Source: Pseudomonadota bacterium (GTDB lineage: Bacteria > Myxococcota_A > UBA796 > UBA9615). From it: 64,000 nucleotides of DNA. The notes under the pieces are model-generated. The model saw nothing but the letters and a program-made list of their open reading frames with translations, was not told the origin of the DNA and made no database searches. The stretch's first letter is position 1, and the number at the start of each line of letters is the position of its first letter. Positions 1-11,552 of this stretch are shown here, piece by piece. Location: positions 27,938 through 91,937 of the forward strand of contig JAAESI010000310.1 in NCBI GenBank assembly GCA_024229515.1, read 5' to 3'. The translations under genes were made by a program, and so were the position numbers.

Positions 1-426
1 GGCGATGCGCCGCTCCAGCCGGAGGTCGGCGTCCACGTCGAGGAAGACGCTCACGTCGAGCAGTTGGGCGGCCCGGGGGTCGGCCAGAAGCAGGATCCCG
101 TCGACCAACACCACCATCGACGGCTCGATGCGATCGGGCTCGGCCAGCCGGCTGTGGGTCGCGAAGTCGTAGACCGGCACGTCGACCCCGAGTCCGTCGC
201 GCAGGGCCTGGAGGTGAGCGACGAACAGTTCGTCGTCCAGGCTGTCGGGGTGATCGAAGTTGATGCGGTCGCGCTCTGCCAGCGTGAGGTGGTCCAGCGG
301 CCGGTAGTAGCGATCGAAGGTGAGACGCGCGGGGGCGAGATCGGCCAGGTGCTCGGCGATGGCATCCACGAGCGTGCTCTTGCCCGAGCACGACCCCCCA
401 CTGAATCCGATCAGCACCGACCTCAT
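1..426 (-). CDS. udk: Uridine kinase (partial, 3' end outside window)
   Basis: Phosphorylates uridine or cytidine with ATP/GTP in pyrimidine salvage; cytosolic. The reading frame is open from ATG at 424-426 to the window edge (142 residues seen). It has a P-loop GGSCSGKS at residues 10-17, then YDFATHSRL and LVDGILLL motifs and a DADLRLERR segment, all in the order seen in Udk/phosphoribulokinase-fold kinases. The C-terminal third is missing because the window begins here. The P-loop Ser-Cys-Ser is typical of uridine kinases rather than of adenylate or guanylate kinases. It is divergent from the hibernation factor gene that follows. Family call confident; substrate specificity inferred. Confidence 0.85.
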   Translation of the reverse strand, partial: MRSVLIGFSGGSCSGKSTLVDAIAEHLADLAPARLTFDRYYRPLDHLTLAERDRINFDHPDSLDDELFVAHLQALRDGLGVDVPVYDFATHSRLAEPDRIEPSMVVLVDGILLLADPRAAQLLDVSVFLDVDADLRLERRIA

Positions 427-485
427 GCGCACCGACCTGTGCCCCGTGTACGATCCACAGTCCGCGCAAAACGCTTGGAGGGTTC

Positions 486-872
486 ATGGAATTTGTCGTT
501 CGCGCCCACTCGGTCAAGATGGACGATGCCAGCCGCGATTACGCCGAAGCCAAGATCGGCAAGGCCGTCGCCAAGATGACGCGGGGCAGCAACGCCCGCG
601 TCGACGTCGAGGTCAGCAAGAGCACCCACGGCACGGGCAAGACCCGGGTGAAGGTGCACGTCGTGATCCCGCACGTTCCCAGCGAGACCGTGCACGCCGA
701 CGAGTCCGAGATGAAGGCCGCGATCGACGTCGCCGCCGACAAGATCAGCCGCGCGCTGCGGCGCCACAAGGAGAAGCGGCGCGACCGCGCCCGCGCGACC
801 GGCCCGGTCCGTGACCCCTACGCACCCGCGGGGGACGACGACGACGGGGACGGCGAGACCGTCACGCTCTAG
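486..872 (+). CDS. hpf: Ribosome hibernation promoting factor, HPF/RaiA family
   Basis: Small basic protein (128 aa) that binds the 30S decoding region and inactivates ribosomes in stationary phase or stress. The N-terminal ~95 residues show the beta-alpha-beta-beta-beta-alpha pattern of the family: an opening EFVVRAHSVKMDD strand/helix, a VEVSKSTHG turn, VKVHVVIP, then a helix DMKAAIDVAADKI-like segment ending in RRHKEKRRDR. This is a short form lacking the long-HPF C-terminal dimerisation domain; the tail is acidic (DDDDGDG). GGAGGG lies a few bases before the ATG. Its stop overlaps the stop of the convergent lgt by 4 bp. Confidence 0.85.
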   Translation: MEFVVRAHSVKMDDASRDYAEAKIGKAVAKMTRGSNARVDVEVSKSTHGTGKTRVKVHVVIPHVPSETVHADESEMKAAIDVAADKISRALRRHKEKRRDRARATGPVRDPYAPAGDDDDGDGETVTL

Positions 873-1894
873 GAGGCGGAGGGCTCGACCCACGGCTTGT
901 CCTCGGCGGTCGGCCACACCGGCCGCTTGCTGGACATGTACAGCGTCCAGACGCCCAGCCCGAACAGGATGATCGCGGCGAACTGCCCCGGGGTCATGCC
1001 CATCACGTAGCGCACGTCGGAGGCCTGGCCTCCCAGATCCGTGTTGCGCAGCGAGTCCCAGATCAAGCGCACCGGTGCGTAGAGCATCGGCGTCAGGGCC
1101 AACAAGAGCCCTTCCTTGCGCGGTTTGCGGGCGACGGCCACGAGCACCAGGAACACGAACAGCCCCAACAGGCTGTCCATCAGCCCCAGGTCGTAGCGGG
1201 TCGTGCCGATGGCGCCGGCGGGGAAGTGCTTGTGGTAGGCGCCGGCAGCGGCGTAGCCCCCCTGCTCGCTCGTGCCCGACTGCATGGCGTTGCGGCGCAC
1301 CGCCTCGAGGGTCTGCTTCTCGACCCCGGTCGCTTCGCCGATCGCCTCACGGCCGATCTCAGCGGCCTCTTCCTCGGTCGGGAACTCCACCGCGAGCCAG
1401 CCGATGGTCGTCTGGAAGACGACGTGGCTGTCCTCGACCTCACGGCCGATGTGGTCGTGCACGACGAAGCAGCCCAGGCGCCCGATGAAGACGCCGAAGG
1501 CGAGTCCGATCATCAGGATGTCGCCGCCGCGCAGAGGCTTGATGCCGCGGCTGTTGAAGAACCAGATCGCCAGCAGGCTGCAGCCGAAGTAGCCGCCGAA
1601 CGAGCTCAGGCCCGACCAGACCTTGAACACGTCCAACGGGTTGTCGAGGTACTGCTGGGGCTCGTAGAAGATGTGCCCGATGTGGCCGAAGACGATGGCG
1701 CCGAGGGCCAGCCAGAAGAGGATGTCGGTGTACGTCTTGGGGTCGATGCCCCGCTCCCGCGCGTACTTCTGGCACCACATGCTGCCGATGATGAAGCCGA
1801 GGGCGAGGAGCACCCCGAACGGCTGGATCGACAAGGGTCCGAACAGCTCGATGGCTTCGGGACGGAAAAACGGCAGGGAGAGGGTCGGAATCAC
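869..1894 (-). CDS. lgt: Prolipoprotein diacylglyceryl transferase (divergent)
   Basis: Transfers diacylglyceryl from phosphatidylglycerol to the lipobox Cys of prolipoproteins in the inner membrane. It is a multi-spanning protein with SIQPFGVLLALGF near the N-terminus, GRLGCFVVHDHIG in the position of the Lgt signature, and a C-terminal LMDSLLGLFVFLVLV / PVRLIWDSLR region. I prefer the GTG start at 1894 because the protein then aligns with the usual Lgt N-terminus; an in-frame ATG at 1933 would add 13 unlikely residues. Two oddities: a hydrophilic insert of about 60 residues after the signature, and SSFGGYFG where E. coli has SFHGGLIG, so the important His is not seen. Many putative lipoproteins in this window need such an enzyme. 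Confidence 0.8.
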   Translation of the reverse strand: MIPTLSLPFFRPEAIELFGPLSIQPFGVLLALGFIIGSMWCQKYARERGIDPKTYTDILFWLALGAIVFGHIGHIFYEPQQYLDNPLDVFKVWSGLSSFGGYFGCSLLAIWFFNSRGIKPLRGGDILMIGLAFGVFIGRLGCFVVHDHIGREVEDSHVVFQTTIGWLAVEFPTEEEAAEIGREAIGEATGVEKQTLEAVRRNAMQSGTSEQGGYAAAGAYHKHFPAGAIGTTRYDLGLMDSLLGLFVFLVLVAVARKPRKEGLLLALTPMLYAPVRLIWDSLRNTDLGGQASDVRYVMGMTPGQFAAIILFGLGVWTLYMSSKRPVWPTAEDKPWVEPSAS

Positions 1895-1971
1895 GGCGCG
1901 CGAGTGTACCGACCCGCCGGGACCCTGTCCCATTCCCAGCTACACTGTGGTTTGGACCCCGTGGAGAATCC

Positions 1972-2757
1972 ATGCGCTCGACCTTCGCCCTCTTCGCTGC
2001 CGCCAGCCTGCTCGTCGCCTGCAACCCGGACCCCGATGGGGACGGACTGACCAACGACGAAGAGGCCGAGTTCGGGACCGATCCGAACGACCCCGACAGC
2101 GACGGCGACGGCCTGGACGACAAGGACGAGCGCACCGTCGGCAGTGACCCGAACAACCCCGACACCGACGGTGACGGCTGGACCGACCGCGAGGAGATCG
2201 ACCTCGTCACGAACCCGCTGAACAAGTTCGACTGGGACTTCGGCAGCGACCGCTGGCCCGACTTCACCCACAGCGCCGGGGACATCGCCGACGCCGACAC
2301 GTACCAGATGGGCGAGGTCTTCCCCGACTTCACCTACGAGGACCAGTTCGGCAACGAGGTGTCGCTGCACCAGTTCTACGACTACGTGATCCTCCTGGAC
2401 CTGTCGGCCGGCTGGTGCGGGCCGTGCCAGACGGTGGCCCAGACGGCCAACGACGAGTGGAAGGACTTCCGCCGTGACGGCTTCCTCATCGTGCACCTGA
2501 TGCTGGCCGACTGGACCAACGACGTGCCGGACGAGGACTTCCTCGAGGAGTGGTCCGAGGAGTTCGATCTGGACTTCCCCGTGCTCGGGGAGATGGACGG
2601 CGAGGTCAGCGACGCGCTGTTTGACGCGAACATCTACGAGGGCTCGATCCCGTTCGTCCTGCTCCTGGACAAGGACATGACCATCGACAGCCGCTACACC
2701 GGCTCCTCGCCCGCCCAGACCGAGGCGATCCGCACGCGCATCGAGGACCTCCTCTAG
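1972..2757 (+). CDS. Lipoprotein with TSP3 repeats and a TlpA-like thioredoxin domain
   Basis: A 261-residue predicted lipoprotein: signal peptide with lipobox LVAC (Cys17), then about 60 residues of Ca-binding thrombospondin-type-3 repeats (DPDGDGLTNDEE, DSDGDGLDD, DTDGDGWTD), then a redoxin/TlpA-type thioredoxin fold with redox motif WCGPC at residues 148-152 and a cis-Pro region (GSIPFVLLLD). By family it should be a membrane-tethered thiol-disulfide oxidoreductase outside the cytoplasm, acting on cytochrome or envelope thiols; the partner is unknown. GGAG precedes the ATG by a few bases. The fusion of TSP3 repeats to a thioredoxin domain is unusual outside Myxococcota-like genomes. It is convergent with groEL. 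Confidence 0.8.
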   Translation: MRSTFALFAAASLLVACNPDPDGDGLTNDEEAEFGTDPNDPDSDGDGLDDKDERTVGSDPNNPDTDGDGWTDREEIDLVTNPLNKFDWDFGSDRWPDFTHSAGDIADADTYQMGEVFPDFTYEDQFGNEVSLHQFYDYVILLDLSAGWCGPCQTVAQTANDEWKDFRRDGFLIVHLMLADWTNDVPDEDFLEEWSEEFDLDFPVLGEMDGEVSDALFDANIYEGSIPFVLLLDKDMTIDSRYTGSSPAQTEAIRTRIEDLL

Positions 2758-2773
2758 GTCCCCAAGGACGCGA

Positions 2774-2825
2774 CCCCGGCCTGGACACATCCAGACCGGG
2801 GCCGCGATTCTCCTCCTCAGGAGGA
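2774..2825. terminator. Tandem hairpins between convergent genes
   Basis: Two inverted repeats sit between the thioredoxin lipoprotein stop and the groEL stop. The first has 11-bp arms (2774-2784 / 2791-2801, one G-T position) around a 6-nt loop. The second is TCCTCC-tca-GGAGGA at 2811-2825. Neither has a clear T run, so termination is inferred from position and structure. Confidence 0.5.
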
Positions 2826-2840
2826 TGTCTCGATCAGCGC

Positions 2841-4433
<1,593 letters not shown>

Positions 4434-4438
4434 TCTGT

Positions 4439-4729
4439 CTACTCCTCCACGATGGCGAGGACTTCTTCCTCGCGCAGAATCAGGTGCGTCTCCCCGTCGA
4501 GCTTGACCTCGTCGCCGGAGTACTTGCCGAAGAGGACCTTGTCGCCCTCAGAAACGGTGAGCGAACGGCGGGTGCCGTCCTTGAGCTGCTTGCCGGTGCC
4601 GACGGCGACCACGAGGCCCTGCAGGGGCTTCTCCTTGGCGGTGTCGGGGATGATGATCCCGCCCACGGACGTCTCAATGGCGTCGGTGCGCTTGATCAGC
4701 AGGCGGTCGTTCAGCGGAGTGAACTTCAT
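4439..4729 (-). CDS. groES: Co-chaperonin GroES (Hsp10)
   Basis: Lid of the GroEL chamber, 96 residues. It starts MKFTPLNDRLLIKR and contains the mobile-loop region ETSVGGIIIPDTAKEK and the GDKVLFGKYSG strand. I chose the ATG at 4729 over an upstream in-frame start at 4753 because family proteins begin at this Met and GGAG lies 8 nt before it. First gene of the groES-groEL operon; the promoter is about 70-95 bp upstream. Confidence 0.95.
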   Translation of the reverse strand: MKFTPLNDRLLIKRTDAIETSVGGIIIPDTAKEKPLQGLVVAVGTGKQLKDGTRRSLTVSEGDKVLFGKYSGDEVKLDGETHLILREEEVLAIVEE

Positions 4730-4795
4730 GGGTGCTGCTCCAAATCGGGTCAAAAAGGATGGATCTCTCCCTGCCCGAGGGGCGGGAGCGGCGAA

Positions 4796-4823
4796 CCTTT
4801 AGTCACCCCCGGAGGGGTGTCAA
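4796..4823 (-). promoter_or_regulatory. groES-groEL promoter with embedded inverted repeat
   Basis: On the minus strand, TTGACA (4823-4818) is separated by 16 bp from TAAAGG (4801-4796). The spacer carries an inverted repeat, GTCACCCC-cgga-GGGGTGTC (4802-4821, 7 of 8 pairs), which could be a repressor site. No CIRCE element (TTAGCACTC-N9-GAGTGCTAA) is present. The -35 with its preceding C (CTTGACA) matches those before dnaK and dnaJ. Confidence 0.6.
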
Positions 4824-4867
4824 GCATGGAACTGAGACGCCGCGCGTCCCATGGCAGAATTGGCTCC

Positions 4868-7324
4868 GTGCGCTTCTGGCTCTGGATCCTGCCCGCCGTC
4901 CTCATCGCCCTCCCTGCGTGGGCCGACACGGTCGACTGGTCCACCGAGTCCGACATCCTCGCGGGCACGCTCACGGGCGCGGCTGTCGACACTAGCGGGA
5001 CGCTGAGTGTGGTCAGCAGCGCGGGCTGGTTCGACCCCGACTGGGACTACCGCAGCCCCATCACCGTCACTGAACTCAGCGGCCGGGACGTCGCCGACTA
5101 CTCCGTCCAGATCACCGTCGACACCGCCGCCCTCATCGCCGCCGGCCAGCTGGAGGCCGACGCACGAGACCTGCGCTTCGAGGACGCGACCACCTCCACC
5201 CTCCTGGGCCACTGGGTCGAGTCGGGGATCAACACCGCCACGACCGTGATCTGGGTCCGCGTCCCCGCCATCGCCGGCGGCGGCACCGCCGATCTGTGGA
5301 TGTATCACGGCAACCCGGCCGCGACGGACACCTCCGACAAGGCCGCCGCGATGCTCTGGTGGGACGACTTCAGCTCCGGCTCGTTGGCCGCCTACACCGC
5401 CGTCGGCCTCAACGGCGATCCCGCCGAGACGTGGGGCGTCTCCGGAGGCCAGGCCTACAACACCAACAACGTCTACACGCACGCCGCCCTGGTCGTGACG
5501 GGGCTCGTGCTGGACGACGACTTCCTCGTCGAGAGCAACTCCCACACCGGCGACGACGACGGCATCGGGGTCATCTCCCACGTCACCGGCGGCAGCTACT
5601 ACTGCGCCCAGAGTTGGGAGTCGCAGGGCGGCCGCAGCGGCATCTGCCGCAACGTCTCCGAGGGGCCTGCGGTCGCGCAGTGGAACGGCTCGGCCTGCTG
5701 CAACTCGCCTCACACCTACCGGCTCACCCACGTCGCGGGCGAGCTCCGCATGCACTACGACGGTTCGCTGGTCGCGACCTACAACGACGGCTCGCCGCTC
5801 GCCGCCGGCAGCGTCGGGGTGCAGTCCATCCAGCTGGACCCGGCCGGCTTCCACGACTACCTGCTCATCCGCAAGTACGTTGAACCGGAGCCCACCGCCG
5901 TCATCGGGACGCCCGTCATCGACAGCGGGGGCGCCGGGACGTGGATCTCCGAGGTCGTCGACACGGGCTGCGACGGCACCACCTGGGACCTGCTCAGCTG
6001 GACTGAATCCCTCCCCGCCTCCACCGACGTCGAGCTTCAGATCCGCACCGGCTCGACCCCCGCCGTCGACGGAGGCTGGACCGCGTGGAGCGCCGCGGTC
6101 TCCGACCCCGCGGGCTCGGCTCCCACCGTCGCGGACGGCCGCTACGGCCAGGTCACCGCGACCCTCACGGGCGCGAGCGGCTCCCCCAGCCCCACCGCCT
6201 CGGCGATCGCCCTGGACCACACCCCCTGGCAGGACACCGACGGCGACGGGGACGGCGCCCTGGGCTGCGGCGGCGGCGACTGCAACGAGGGTGACGCGAG
6301 CATCTACACGGGCGCCCCCGAGGCCTGCGATCTGGTCGACAGCGACTGCAACGGCGACATCATCGACACCTTCTCGGACCTCGACGCCGACGGCCTCCCC
6401 GACTGCGTCGACGACGACGCCGACGACGACGGCTGGACCATCACCGACGGTGACTGCGACGACGCCGACGACGAGGTGAACCCGGACGCCGAGGAGTCCT
6501 GCGACGAGGTCGACAGCAACTGCGACGGGGATCTGGTCGACGGCTTCGACAACCTCGACGGCGACAGCCTCCCCGACTGCATCGATCCCGACGCCGACGG
6601 CGACGGCGAGCCCAACATCACCGACTGCAACCCGCTCGACCCCGACGTCTACCCCGGCGCCCCGGAGCTCTGCGACGGCATCGACAGCGACTGCGACGGC
6701 GCCGCCGATGAGCCCAACGACGACGATGGGGACGGCGCCTTCGACGCCGACTGCGGCGGCGACGACTGCGACGACGAAGACCCCACCATCGGACCCGACG
6801 CCGAGGAGATCTGCGGCGACGGCATCGACCAGGACTGCGACGGCGCCGACCTCCCGGGCGACCAGGACGGCGACGGCTTCAGCGTCTGCGACGACGACTG
6901 CGACGACACCGACGCCAGCATCCACCCCGGCGCCGAGGAGATCTGCGACGAGCTCGACAACGACTGCGACGGCGAGGTCGACGAAGGGCTCGATCCCGAC
7001 TGCGACGAGGTCGAGGAGCCGGGGCCCTGCGACGACGAGCTGATCGCCGACGTCGATGGCGACCGCTGGATCTCCATCGAGTGCGGTGGCCACGACTGCG
7101 ACGACAACGATCCGTACCTGCACCCCGGCGCCGCCGAGGTCTGCAGCGATGACATCGATCAGGACTGCGACGGCGAGGACATCGCCTGCCCGCCGATCGT
7201 CGCCGAGGGAGCCGGATCCGGCTGCCAGGAGTGCAACGCCGCCCTCGCCGGGGAGCCTTCGGGGGCCGGCCTCAGCCTCCTCCTGCTGAGCCTTCTGGGA
7301 ATTCGTTTGCGCCGGGTTTCTTGA
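4868..7324 (+). CDS. Secreted MopE-repeat protein with DUF2341-like domain and MYXO-CTERM-like tail
   Basis: Large predicted surface protein, 818 aa from the GTG at 4868. From this start a clean signal peptide is read (FWLWILPAVLIALPAWA then DTVDW); an in-frame ATG at 4826 would only lengthen the n-region. Residues ~55-170 resemble DUF2341 (FDPDWDYRSPITV through LWMYHGNP), followed by a beta-rich region that may be concanavalin-like. From about residue 466, six Cys/Asp repeats of the MopE type follow (DCDDxDxxxxPGAxExCDxxDxDCDG), thought to bind metal. The end, GSGCQECN then LSLLLLSLLGIRLRR, looks like a MYXO-CTERM sorting tail. It is divergent from groES. Function unknown beyond surface localisation. 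Confidence 0.75.
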   Translation: MRFWLWILPAVLIALPAWADTVDWSTESDILAGTLTGAAVDTSGTLSVVSSAGWFDPDWDYRSPITVTELSGRDVADYSVQITVDTAALIAAGQLEADARDLRFEDATTSTLLGHWVESGINTATTVIWVRVPAIAGGGTADLWMYHGNPAATDTSDKAAAMLWWDDFSSGSLAAYTAVGLNGDPAETWGVSGGQAYNTNNVYTHAALVVTGLVLDDDFLVESNSHTGDDDGIGVISHVTGGSYYCAQSWESQGGRSGICRNVSEGPAVAQWNGSACCNSPHTYRLTHVAGELRMHYDGSLVATYNDGSPLAAGSVGVQSIQLDPAGFHDYLLIRKYVEPEPTAVIGTPVIDSGGAGTWISEVVDTGCDGTTWDLLSWTESLPASTDVELQIRTGSTPAVDGGWTAWSAAVSDPAGSAPTVADGRYGQVTATLTGASGSPSPTASAIALDHTPWQDTDGDGDGALGCGGGDCNEGDASIYTGAPEACDLVDSDCNGDIIDTFSDLDADGLPDCVDDDADDDGWTITDGDCDDADDEVNPDAEESCDEVDSNCDGDLVDGFDNLDGDSLPDCIDPDADGDGEPNITDCNPLDPDVYPGAPELCDGIDSDCDGAADEPNDDDGDGAFDADCGGDDCDDEDPTIGPDAEEICGDGIDQDCDGADLPGDQDGDGFSVCDDDCDDTDASIHPGAEEICDELDNDCDGEVDEGLDPDCDEVEEPGPCDDELIADVDGDRWISIECGGHDCDDNDPYLHPGAAEVCSDDIDQDCDGEDIACPPIVAEGAGSGCQECNAALAGEPSGAGLSLLLLSLLGIRLRRVS

Positions 7325-7348
7325 CAGGGTTTGGGGCCTGATTAGGTT
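7321..7348 (+). promoter_or_regulatory. dnaK promoter
   Basis: TTGACA at 7321-7326 (preceded by C) and TAGGTT at 7343-7348, spacer 16 bp. The -35 overlaps the stop codon of the MopE-repeat gene. It predicts a leader of about 90 nt before the dnaK ATG. Confidence 0.55.
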
Positions 7349-7446
7349 CCGTTCGTCCCACCGAATTCGGCGGGCCCAAACAAACAACCAAACGCCTGCA
7401 ACAAGCATCGTCCGGGCTGGAACCCGGCATGGAGGAATCCGCACCC

Positions 7447-9351
<1,905 letters not shown>

Positions 9352-9374
9352 CGCTCAGGCAGACTTGGCGGATC

Positions 9375-11552
9375 GTGGAAGCGACCCGCCGAGACCTGCT
9401 CATTGACAGTGCCCTGCTGGCGGCGGTCGCGTGTGCGGCTGCCGCCAGCTTCGTTCTGGGCACCTCGGTGGCGGAGCTCGCGGGCGACGCGTTCCTGCCG
9501 TTCGAGTGCGGCTGGCGCTCCCTGACCCGACACCGGCTGGCGCAGCCGGGCCAGGGGATCTTCGGCTACGGGGTCTGCCTCACCGGTGTGTTGAACCTCC
9601 TCGGAGCCGACACCCTCGAAGAGGTCGCCCGCAACCGCGCCCTCCTGCACGTCACGACCGTGCCGCTGGTGTGGCTAGCGGTGCGCTCGCTGGCCCCCAC
9701 GCTGACTGCCGCGGGGCCGGGGTCCGCCCGCCTCGGAGCCACCGCCGTCGCCGCGATCCTCGTCCGCTCGCCCGCCATCATCGACCTCATCACCGCGGGG
9801 ACGAAGGGCTACTACGCTGTCCCCTGGCTGGCGCTGGCGCTGGTCTGCTGGGCGCGCGCGACCCAGAAGCCGTCGCCGGTGCTGCTGGCGGTGGGCTGGG
9901 CGGCCGCGCCGATGGCGGTGATGAACCACCCCTACGCGCTCTGGATCGGAGCCGTGGGCCTGGTCCTCCTCCCGGGCTTCCTCCGCACCCACGGCCGCAA
10001 GCCCGTCGCCGCCGCCCTCGTGACGGCCGCGATCGTGACCGCCCCGCGCCTCGTCGCGCTCGCCGCCGGCCTGAGCAAATCGGGTGACGTCAACGCCATG
10101 GTGGGCACCGAACAGTCCGTACGGGAGCCGATCGCGGCCATCGCGCGGCAGCTGTCCGGGTTTGCGGACCGGAGCATGTTGGTCGGCCTCGTCGGGCTCA
10201 TCGCGGTCGCCCTGCTCGCCCCGCCGGCCAAGCGCGCGGGGGCCCGGCTGTGGGCCGCCGCCGCCACCGCCGCCATCGCCACCGTCGCCGTCACCGCCGC
10301 GATCCTCGGCTACGCCCGCAGCTACCACCTCATGCTCCTGGCCCCCCTGGGCATGCTCGGCCTGGGGGTCAGCCTCGCGGGCTTGAGCGAGTGCTGGATC
10401 AAGCCGTCGCGCGAACCCCTGGCCTGCGTCTGGGCGACGATCCTGCTCGCTGTGGTGGGCGCCACGCTCGCCTCCCGGCCGCACCGCCCGTGGGAGCCGC
10501 AGGTCGATCTGGTCAACGACTGGGCCGCCGGCGCGCGAGGAGCCTCCCAGGCGGTGGCGACGATCCACGCGGATGCGGCGAAGTTCGACCCGGACACCAA
10601 GATCGTCGTCAGCGACCTCTACATCGGAGACAGCGCGCGGGACACGGCGGGGCCGATCTCCCTCGGTCTGCTCCTGGCGGGCCTGGACCGCGACAAGCTG
10701 AGCTGCTGCACCCTCGAGGACCAGCCGCACTGGTACTGGATCGTGGACAAGGAGGTGCTGGACCTGACGGCGGTGCCCAGCATCGAGGTGCTGCTGGGGC
10801 CCCCCGACCTGGAAGAGATGATCTTCGTCGCACGCGACGGCGCGGCCCGGTCCGCGCTCCGGGCCGCCGCCTGCGAGCAGGCCCGGCAGAGGGAGAAGGT
10901 CCTCGCGAGCCAGTCGTACCAGGCATGGCTGTCGTGGATGAACCACGGCCTCAACCGCTCGGTGCCGATCCCCCCCGATCCGCTGGACTGCAGCCTCTCG
11001 GATGAGGCCCCCAGCGACCCGAATGACCCGGCGCTGACGCGCATCCTCGAGTCCCCCACCTCGGACGAGGTGCGGGCGATCCTGCGGTCCGCTCCCCCCT
11101 TGCGCGGCGAGTACGACCCCTCGACCGAGAGCCGGCCGGTGGTGATCCAGATCTTCTCCTGCGAGGACCCGCAGATCCGGGAGTCTACCGACTACTTCGA
11201 CAAGCTCGAGCCCGACGCCGCCAACCGCGCCGCCACCGTGCTTTCGCTGCAGTTGGCGCAGTGGCCCGAGGAGCGGCGCGCCTACCGGGGGCTCCCGTGC
11301 GGCGTCGAGTACGGGGGCGGGAGCCGCACGGTGCTGGTCGGAGTGGTGCCGCCCGATGAACTCGAACCCGTCGTCGGGGCCACCCCTCGAGCCCTCGTCT
11401 ACGACCACCTCGGCCAACTGCGAGCCGACGTGCGCGGCCCCTTCGTCAACGGCAACGAGTCCGACCAGCGGATCCGGGGCCTGCTCCAGCGCATGCACGC
11501 CGAGATGACCGCGGCCACCGAAGACGCCGCCCGGGGCGCCGATGGAGGCTGA
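9375..11552 (+). CDS. Multi-spanning membrane protein, GT-C-like, paralogue of the gene at 13068
   Basis: 725 aa, GTG start. The N-terminal ~400 residues carry about ten hydrophobic segments; the C-terminal ~300 residues are soluble. A GDAFLPFECGWRS motif in the first loop, a VMNHPYALW motif and LGYARSYHLMLLAPLG in the membrane part, and a soluble VSDLYIGD / PDPLDCSL region are shared almost word for word with the third gene of this cluster. The topology resembles GT-C (ArnT/PMT-type) glycosyltransferases, but I see no convincing catalytic DD/DE motif, so the activity is not assigned. The stop overlaps the next gene by 11 bp, implying an operon of three. It may derive from an envelope polysaccharide or glycolipid locus. 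Confidence 0.55.
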   Translation: MEATRRDLLIDSALLAAVACAAAASFVLGTSVAELAGDAFLPFECGWRSLTRHRLAQPGQGIFGYGVCLTGVLNLLGADTLEEVARNRALLHVTTVPLVWLAVRSLAPTLTAAGPGSARLGATAVAAILVRSPAIIDLITAGTKGYYAVPWLALALVCWARATQKPSPVLLAVGWAAAPMAVMNHPYALWIGAVGLVLLPGFLRTHGRKPVAAALVTAAIVTAPRLVALAAGLSKSGDVNAMVGTEQSVREPIAAIARQLSGFADRSMLVGLVGLIAVALLAPPAKRAGARLWAAAATAAIATVAVTAAILGYARSYHLMLLAPLGMLGLGVSLAGLSECWIKPSREPLACVWATILLAVVGATLASRPHRPWEPQVDLVNDWAAGARGASQAVATIHADAAKFDPDTKIVVSDLYIGDSARDTAGPISLGLLLAGLDRDKLSCCTLEDQPHWYWIVDKEVLDLTAVPSIEVLLGPPDLEEMIFVARDGAARSALRAAACEQARQREKVLASQSYQAWLSWMNHGLNRSVPIPPDPLDCSLSDEAPSDPNDPALTRILESPTSDEVRAILRSAPPLRGEYDPSTESRPVVIQIFSCEDPQIRESTDYFDKLEPDAANRAATVLSLQLAQWPEERRAYRGLPCGVEYGGGSRTVLVGVVPPDELEPVVGATPRALVYDHLGQLRADVRGPFVNGNESDQRIRGLLQRMHAEMTAATEDAARGADGG

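Noticed and set aside
4730..4867. CIRCE element for groES-groEL
   Set aside because: No TTAGCACTC-N9-GAGTGCTAA or near match; only a different, shorter GTCACCCC repeat within the promoter spacer.
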